DNA from: PALSA-607 sp036501485
Lineage (GTDB): Bacteria > Actinomycetota > Actinomycetes > Acidothermales > Acidothermaceae
Assembly (NCBI GenBank): GCA_036501485.1
Contig: DASYAG010000126.1
Span: forward strand, 101,331-165,330
Direction: 5' to 3'
DNA length: 64,000 nt
The notes under the pieces were generated by a model, which was given only the letters and a program-made list of their open reading frames with translations, searched no databases and was not told where the DNA came from. The first letter of the stretch is position 1. The number at the start of each line of letters is the position of its first letter. The translations under genes were made by a program, and so were the position numbers. Of the stretch, positions 59,826 through 64,000 are shown in pieces.

Positions 59826-61673
59826 TTAGACGAGGCTGCCCACGACCGTGAAGGTGATCGTGCCTGTGAAAGTCCCGGCCTCGGTCGAGGACGGGGCGTT
59901 CAGAGTCAGCAAGCCGGTCAGACCGACGGAACCAAAGCCCTGCTTCGCCTGCGCGATGTCGTGGGCTGCGTTACCGAGACCAGCCAAGTTGGTGTCGGTC
60001 GGAGAAACCGGCGGTGCTGCCGCCGGGTTGGAGAAGGTGGTGACGTTGCTCGACGCGGTGTTGAAGCCGTTGCCGGTGACCGCGACCTCGGCGAGGTTGG
60101 TCAGGCCAACGTTTTCACCATTGATCGTGCCATTCGCGTCCGGAGTCGGGCTGTCGGTCAGCGACGACGCCTCGGCCTGAGCGGTCCATGCCAAGTCACC
60201 CGCACGGGTGTCGGTAATGAAGATGTCGTGCTGCGGTGTGCCCTCACCGAACGTCGCGGTACCCGTGAAATAGGTACCGGTCGGGTCGAGATTAAGCGTG
60301 CCCAGGTTCAACGCGTTCGTGGACGTGTACGGCGTACTGATGACCAGCGTGCCTGCAGGGATGGTGCCCTGAATGTTCTGAGTGTCAGTGCAACTTCCCG
60401 AACCCGTCGCGCCCGCACTTGCACAGTCGGCCGGCTTGACCGTCTGGTTGAACGTGACAGGCGGAGTCGACGTCGAAGTCGACAACGTCGTCGAACCAGC
60501 CGGCGGCGTGAACACCGCGGTAATCGAATGAGATGCAGCGACACCAGCAGTGAACGAGTTGCTGAACGGTGCCGTGCAGGGAGCCGCACCAGTGCTAACG
60601 GGCACTGGCGTGGTGTTGATCTGGGTTGTCGTGTTGTCGAAGAACGAGACAGTACCGGCACAAACGGCGCCAGCCGGAATCGCTACCGATGCGTTGTAGC
60701 TGACTGTGTCTCCAGCGAAACCGTCCTGGTTGACCGTCAACGACGTCGTAGTTGACGTGTTCGGCGGACCAACGTGGTACGGAAGCGCCGCCGCGGTGGT
60801 GGACGCCTCCAGAGTTGTCCCACTGTACGGAACGAACTTCGCGGTCACCGACGAGTCACTCGGGCTCGGCTCGGAGACTGTGATAGCCGCGGTGTACGGA
60901 GTGGGTGAAGAGATCAGCTGGGTGGTGCCGATCTGAGTGGCGCCGTTGAAGAACTCCACGGTGCCAATCGGGCCGGTTGCGGTGATAGCGGTCGCCGGCG
61001 TCACCGTAGCGGTGAACGTGACGTTGACCGCGGTGTTGCTCGTGTCCGGGCTCGGTGGGTTTGCGGAGACTGTTGTGGTCGTCGCATCAGTGCCAGCCGG
61101 GTAGACCAGGGTCCAGGTGCTACCGCTGACCAAGATGTCTGCTTCATCAAAGTGCTGCTTCGAGTTCACCGAGTTACCGCCAGGGCCCGATGTTGCCAGC
61201 CGCAGCTGGTAGACGTTCGGGTTCAACGTCGATGTCGACGTCGCGTTTGCAACCGCCGTGGCGACCGAGTCGTCGCCAGCACTACCCGTGGCAAAAGGCT
61301 TGCCAGCGGGCAATGCGACGCCGGCCGGCACCGACGAGTAGTCGGTCGAACCGCTGATCGGGTCACACGGCCAGTTGGCCGAGTTTACGCCGTCCTGCGG
61401 GGTGCACAGGTACACCGTCGCGAGATTGTCCGTGCCCGTGGTGTGGCTCACCGCTGAGCCTACGTAGTAGGCGGTCATTGGCGAAGCGCTAGTGCTACCA
61501 CTGAGGATGACGTTGCCCGAACCGTCAGTCAGCGTCAGCACGCCGTTCGAGTTCGAGTCGGGTGCATATGTTGGCGGCGCAGCGAGTGCCTGGCCGGCGT
61601 TCGCGAGCGTTAGACCCCCCGCAACCGCGAGCGCGGCTGCGCTCGCCAAGAGGCGACTAGATCTGATGTTCAT
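59826..61673 (-). CDS. Exported Ig-like repeat protein with C-terminal WxL-like domain
   Basis: A 615-residue protein. Signal peptide ends GQALA. Residues about 35-190 carry the cluster's shared domain (LTDGSGNVILSGS, DNLATVYLCTPQDGVNSANWPC, VYQLRLATSGPGGN, FDEADILVSGSTWTLVYP). Residues about 200-410 hold two Ig-like bacterial repeats (VNVTFTATVTPATA, GTVEFFNGATQIGTTQL; TVSFFDNTTTQINTT). The last 170 residues resemble a WxL domain (DIFITDTRAGDLAWTAQAEASSLTD...GTFTGTITFTVVGSLV), although the final W-x-L reads F-T-V. No LPxTG or anchor helix, so it is held non-covalently or released. Most of its codons are Thr/Ser/Ala-rich. Confidence 0.8.
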   Translation of the reverse strand: MNIRSSRLLASAAALAVAGGLTLANAGQALAAPPTYAPDSNSNGVLTLTDGSGNVILSGSTSASPMTAYYVGSAVSHTTGTDNLATVYLCTPQDGVNSANWPCDPISGSTDYSSVPAGVALPAGKPFATGSAGDDSVATAVANATSTSTLNPNVYQLRLATSGPGGNSVNSKQHFDEADILVSGSTWTLVYPAGTDATTTTVSANPPSPDTSNTAVNVTFTATVTPATAITATGPIGTVEFFNGATQIGTTQLISSPTPYTAAITVSEPSPSDSSVTAKFVPYSGTTLEASTTAAALPYHVGPPNTSTTTSLTVNQDGFAGDTVSYNASVAIPAGAVCAGTVSFFDNTTTQINTTPVPVSTGAAPCTAPFSNSFTAGVAASHSITAVFTPPAGSTTLSTSTSTPPVTFNQTVKPADCASAGATGSGSCTDTQNIQGTIPAGTLVISTPYTSTNALNLGTLNLDPTGTYFTGTATFGEGTPQHDIFITDTRAGDLAWTAQAEASSLTDSPTPDANGTINGENVGLTNLAEVAVTGNGFNTASSNVTTFSNPAAAPPVSPTDTNLAGLGNAAHDIAQAKQGFGSVGLTGLLTLNAPSSTEAGTFTGTITFTVVGSLV

Positions 61674-61726
61674 GAAAGAATTTCCTCTCTGAGGAGTGTT
61701 AGGAGTGCAAGTTCAGGGGTGGCGGC

Positions 61727-63031
61727 TCAGCCAGCAGAGGCGTCGCCGAGGTCGTGGTAGTTCGGCACCAGGAACGCCGAGCGAATGAGTGGGAAGTTCG
61801 CGCTCTTCGCGATGAAGCTGCTCGAACCACTGAACAAGACCTGAGCGAAGTTCTTCGAGGTGCCCGGCTGGTATGGAGTCGTGCTGGTCAGGTCCACGTC
61901 CCGCACAATGAAGTACAGACCGCGCACGCTGTCGTAGATCGGGTTCCCGTCAGCGGCGTTAATCGGGGTGCCGCTGTTTGCCGGCTGGTTCGGGTCCGCT
62001 GTGTCACTGGAGCCGCAGAAGCCCTGATCTGCGGTGTCTCCAGCGCCCGTCCAGGCCGACGAGACGCCGGTGCAGCCGGTGATCAGGCTGATCGCGAAGT
62101 CCGACGCCGGCTCCGGTCCATTGTTGAAGTAGCCGCTTTGCGCCAACCGGGCGCGACCGACTGAGAACGGCTCGATTGCATCGGCGGGGACAGTTGCGTG
62201 CGTGATGCCGGTTGGGTCGTGCTCTTCCGCCGTCACGATGCAGTTGCCGGGCGCGAGCGAGGTGCCGCCGGTACCGAGGTCGGCGAGGAAGAAGTTTCGA
62301 GTGCCCGAGCCAGACTGGGGCAGGACCGCGATGATCGGGTTCGAAGGCGCACTGGTGTTACCGGGAACCTGGTTCCAGTTTGTGATAGTGCAAGAGTAAA
62401 TCCCCTGCAGGTCGGCGATGGAGAGCGGCACTGCGTTGCTGCCCGTCGACAACTTGGCTATTTCCAAGTTGTCGGAGGCGAACTGGAAGACATGGAGGCC
62501 GCCGCAGCCACTCGCGTTGTTCGAGCACGTTGTCTGCTCGGCTCCCTTTGGCAGCCGCGAGGCGCGAGCGTACTGGATGGAGTTGTTCGGGAGCCCTTCG
62601 TATTTTGGTCCACCAACCGAGTCTTGAGTTAGCGCTCCGATTCCGTCGCCCGAACCGTCGGGGCGAGCGACCGGCTTCGTGCCCTGACGAAGCACGACCG
62701 TGGTGGTTCCCTGCAGGTTGCTCGACGCTCCGCCAGCGTTCCCGCCGACGAGAAGGTGGCCACTGCTGTCGTAAAGTGCACGGCCGTTTCCGTCACCCGT
62801 AGCAAAGAACGAGAAGTCACGGAAGGTGCCTGATGCGTTGACGCCACCGTGGCCGGCGGTGTCGCCATCAGCGATAAAGTCAGACGCGTACTGAACGGTG
62901 TCTGAACCCACACCCACAATGTCACCGGAGTTCGGCTGGTCGTCACCAAACGCCGAACCACTCCCGAGAACCAAGGCCGCAAAGGTGCCAACGACACCGA
63001 GTGCGGCTACAGACTTGCGCAGCTTGCGCAT
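61727..63031 (-). CDS. Exported PstS-like substrate-binding protein
   Basis: A 434-residue exported protein (signal KSVAALGVVGTFAALVLGSGSAFG). The mature part follows the PBP-like pattern of phosphate-binding proteins: DIVGVGSDTVQYASDFIAD near the start, FQFASDNLEIAKLS, SIADLQGIYSCTITNWNQVPG and VLPQSGSGTRNFFLADLG. There is no lipobox. It sits in the surface cluster, not with pstCAB, so phosphate transport is not implied; it may be a structural or signalling member. Two Cys pairs may form disulfides. Confidence 0.85.
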   Translation of the reverse strand: MRKLRKSVAALGVVGTFAALVLGSGSAFGDDQPNSGDIVGVGSDTVQYASDFIADGDTAGHGGVNASGTFRDFSFFATGDGNGRALYDSSGHLLVGGNAGGASSNLQGTTTVVLRQGTKPVARPDGSGDGIGALTQDSVGGPKYEGLPNNSIQYARASRLPKGAEQTTCSNNASGCGGLHVFQFASDNLEIAKLSTGSNAVPLSIADLQGIYSCTITNWNQVPGNTSAPSNPIIAVLPQSGSGTRNFFLADLGTGGTSLAPGNCIVTAEEHDPTGITHATVPADAIEPFSVGRARLAQSGYFNNGPEPASDFAISLITGCTGVSSAWTGAGDTADQGFCGSSDTADPNQPANSGTPINAADGNPIYDSVRGLYFIVRDVDLTSTTPYQPGTSKNFAQVLFSGSSSFIAKSANFPLIRSAFLVPNYHDLGDASAG

Positions 63032-63049
63032 GAGCCCTCCAGCAATTCC

Positions 63050-63072
63050 ACGTCGGAGTCCATCTCCGACGT
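63050..63072 (-). promoter_or_regulatory. Hairpin in the leader of the PstS-like gene
   Basis: Perfect 9-bp inverted repeat ACGTCGGAG / CTCCGACGT with a 5-base loop, 18 bases before the start codon and next to its GGAGGG site. It may influence translation or be an operator. The rest of the 127-base gap to the sortase-like gene shows nothing I can identify. Confidence 0.5.
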
Positions 63073-63158
63073 CACGACGCTAGGAGGGGAAGGCGTACCT
63101 GAGGTCAGGCGACTATGAACGCCAGACGAACGGGAGTCCGTGCCTGAATGGAGAGTCC

Positions 63159-64000
63159 TCAGAAGAGGTTTGGCAACAGCAGCGCAGCCGCCGAGGTAAC
63201 TAGCCACGCGAGCGCGAAGAGAATCGGCGAACCGACGAGCCAGGCTTGGGCGACGCCCCAGCAAGCACGCGCCCAGATGAACCCGACGTCCGCAATTACG
63301 AATAGCAACAGCCAGAGAAACAGGGGCAGCAGGGCCGACTTGTCGGTCGCCATCGCCCGTTGTGATGGCACTGTCGGCCCGATCTGTCCACTTGGGAATG
63401 GACTCGCGAGGTCGGCGTCAACGTAGATCGACCCTGTGGGCGCCCACCCGCTGCGGTAGCCGCCGCCCACCGAGCTCTCCAGGACGAGCCGGCTGGCGCC
63501 GCCCGCCAAGGGAGCAGGGAAAGGGTCGCCCGCGACGCGGACATCGTCGACGACATAGGTCGCCTTTCCCTGGCCGGTAGTCACGGTAATCGAGTCGCCT
63601 TTGCTGAGTGACGCCAAGTGCCGGAACGGACCGCCGAACGTCACATCGCGGCCGAACACCACCGACGTACCGGCCTGACCCGGCAAGATCGAATCGCTGC
63701 GGTGACCCGGCCCGTTCTCGAGATCTGAAGGCGACGTTCCTTGCACCACGACCACGTCGTGCATGCCCGCTTCCGGAGCGTCCAACAGCGCGACCGGACG
63801 CCCGTTGCGGATAGGGGCAGCGACAGGCGCGACGCCGGAGGCAAGCTGCAACCGAAATTCGCCGTAAAGGCTGTGTTGGGCGTGTGACTCCTGAAACTCA
63901 CTAAACAGAAACGCGTACGCGACGAGCCAGATCGCGAGCAGGCTCAGCGCGCACAGCGACCACATCATGGAAGCTGCAACAGGGTGAGTTGCCCGCCGCC
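63159..64000 (-). CDS. Sortase-fold membrane protein without catalytic residues (5' end may lie beyond window)
   Basis: At least 269 residues. N-terminal helix (SLCALSLLAIWLVAYAFLFSEF), then a sortase-like barrel: VVVVQGTSPSDLENGPGH, LPGQAGTSVVFGRDVTFGGPFRHLASLSKGDSITV (in pieces), then SRLVLESSVGG. Canonical GHR reads GRD and canonical TLVTC reads LVLES, so the catalytic His and Cys are absent. Two or three helices end the protein (LPLFLWLLLFVIADVGFIWA; ILFALAWLVTSAAALLL). ATG 63968 is possible, but the frame is open to the window edge as THPVAAS, so the start is uncertain. It heads the surface cluster. Confidence 0.75.
   Translation of the reverse strand, partial: RRATHPVAASMMWSLCALSLLAIWLVAYAFLFSEFQESHAQHSLYGEFRLQLASGVAPVAAPIRNGRPVALLDAPEAGMHDVVVVQGTSPSDLENGPGHRSDSILPGQAGTSVVFGRDVTFGGPFRHLASLSKGDSITVTTGQGKATYVVDDVRVAGDPFPAPLAGGASRLVLESSVGGGYRSGWAPTGSIYVDADLASPFPSGQIGPTVPSQRAMATDKSALLPLFLWLLLFVIADVGFIWARACWGVAQAWLVGSPILFALAWLVTSAAALLLPNLF

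Overview
The window is high-GC DNA with dense, often 4-bp-overlapping genes, many GTG starts and short intergenic gaps. The gene content is that of a free-living actinobacterium: mycothiol-type arsenate reductase, SigE-family sigma factor, DUF3027, DUF3263, DUF2530, a LytR_C protein, a lone WXG100 protein, bacterial XPB helicase with its WYL-bearing partner, futalosine-pathway menaquinone genes and PstSCAB-PhoU with a SenX3/RegX3-like pair. I cannot name the genus. I see no tRNA, rRNA, transposase, integrase, phage gene or CRISPR array; the window reads as ordinary chromosome with a few accessory patches.

Layout. 1-8.9 kb: O-antigen-ligase-like membrane protein, histidine phosphatase, UdgX, PdxH, citrate synthase 2, SerC, an MFS transporter and a secreted anchored protein. 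8.9-10.9 kb: SigE-family sigma factor with a membrane partner. 10.9-16.2 kb: tyrosine/homogentisate degradation (fahA, hmgA, hpd) with a divergent Lrp/AsnC regulator and a clear palindromic operator. 16.2-24.1 kb: accessory metabolism, including a CTP-synthase-like amidotransferase domain lacking the His-Glu pair, an MFS protein fused to a cyclic-nucleotide-binding domain, aldo/keto reductase, a frameshifted DUF4253 gene, two hydrolases, DinB and a MarR/MFS pair. 24.1-31.3 kb: conserved actinobacterial block (DUF2530, Hsp90/sacsin-like ATPase, DUF3027, MFS, mqnB, mqnD). 31.3-41 kb: lipoprotein, cold-shock protein, DUF3352, XPB and its partner, WXG100. 41-47.7 kb: groEL with two CIRCE-like elements, an arsenic locus, thrC under a SAM-I riboswitch, otsB, LytR_C, DUF3263. 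47.9-55.4 kb: beta-lactamase-fold hydrolase, pstSCAB, phoU and the phosphate two-component system with PHO boxes. 55.4-64 kb: a minus-strand cluster of exported proteins: LPFTG-anchored protein, WxLIP/DUF916-like protein, Ig-repeat/WxL-like protein, PstS-like binding protein and a sortase-fold protein lacking its catalytic residues.

How the parts work together. Phosphate: PHO-box direct repeats lie upstream of pstS and between phoU and the kinase gene, so uptake, PhoU and the regulators probably form one PhoP/RegX3-type regulon. Arsenic: arsR-arsC face a 25-residue gene encoding a peptide with three Cys-Cys pairs; two ArsR-type palindromes sit in the shared promoter and a long hairpin follows the small gene. 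This is my best candidate for an undescribed component. Surface cluster: a WxL-like protein, a WxLIP-like protein, three copies of a shared unnamed exported domain, a PstS-like protein and a degenerate sortase together suggest an actinobacterial cell-wall complex analogous to Firmicutes WxL complexes; this second candidate system is inferred from weak motifs and context.
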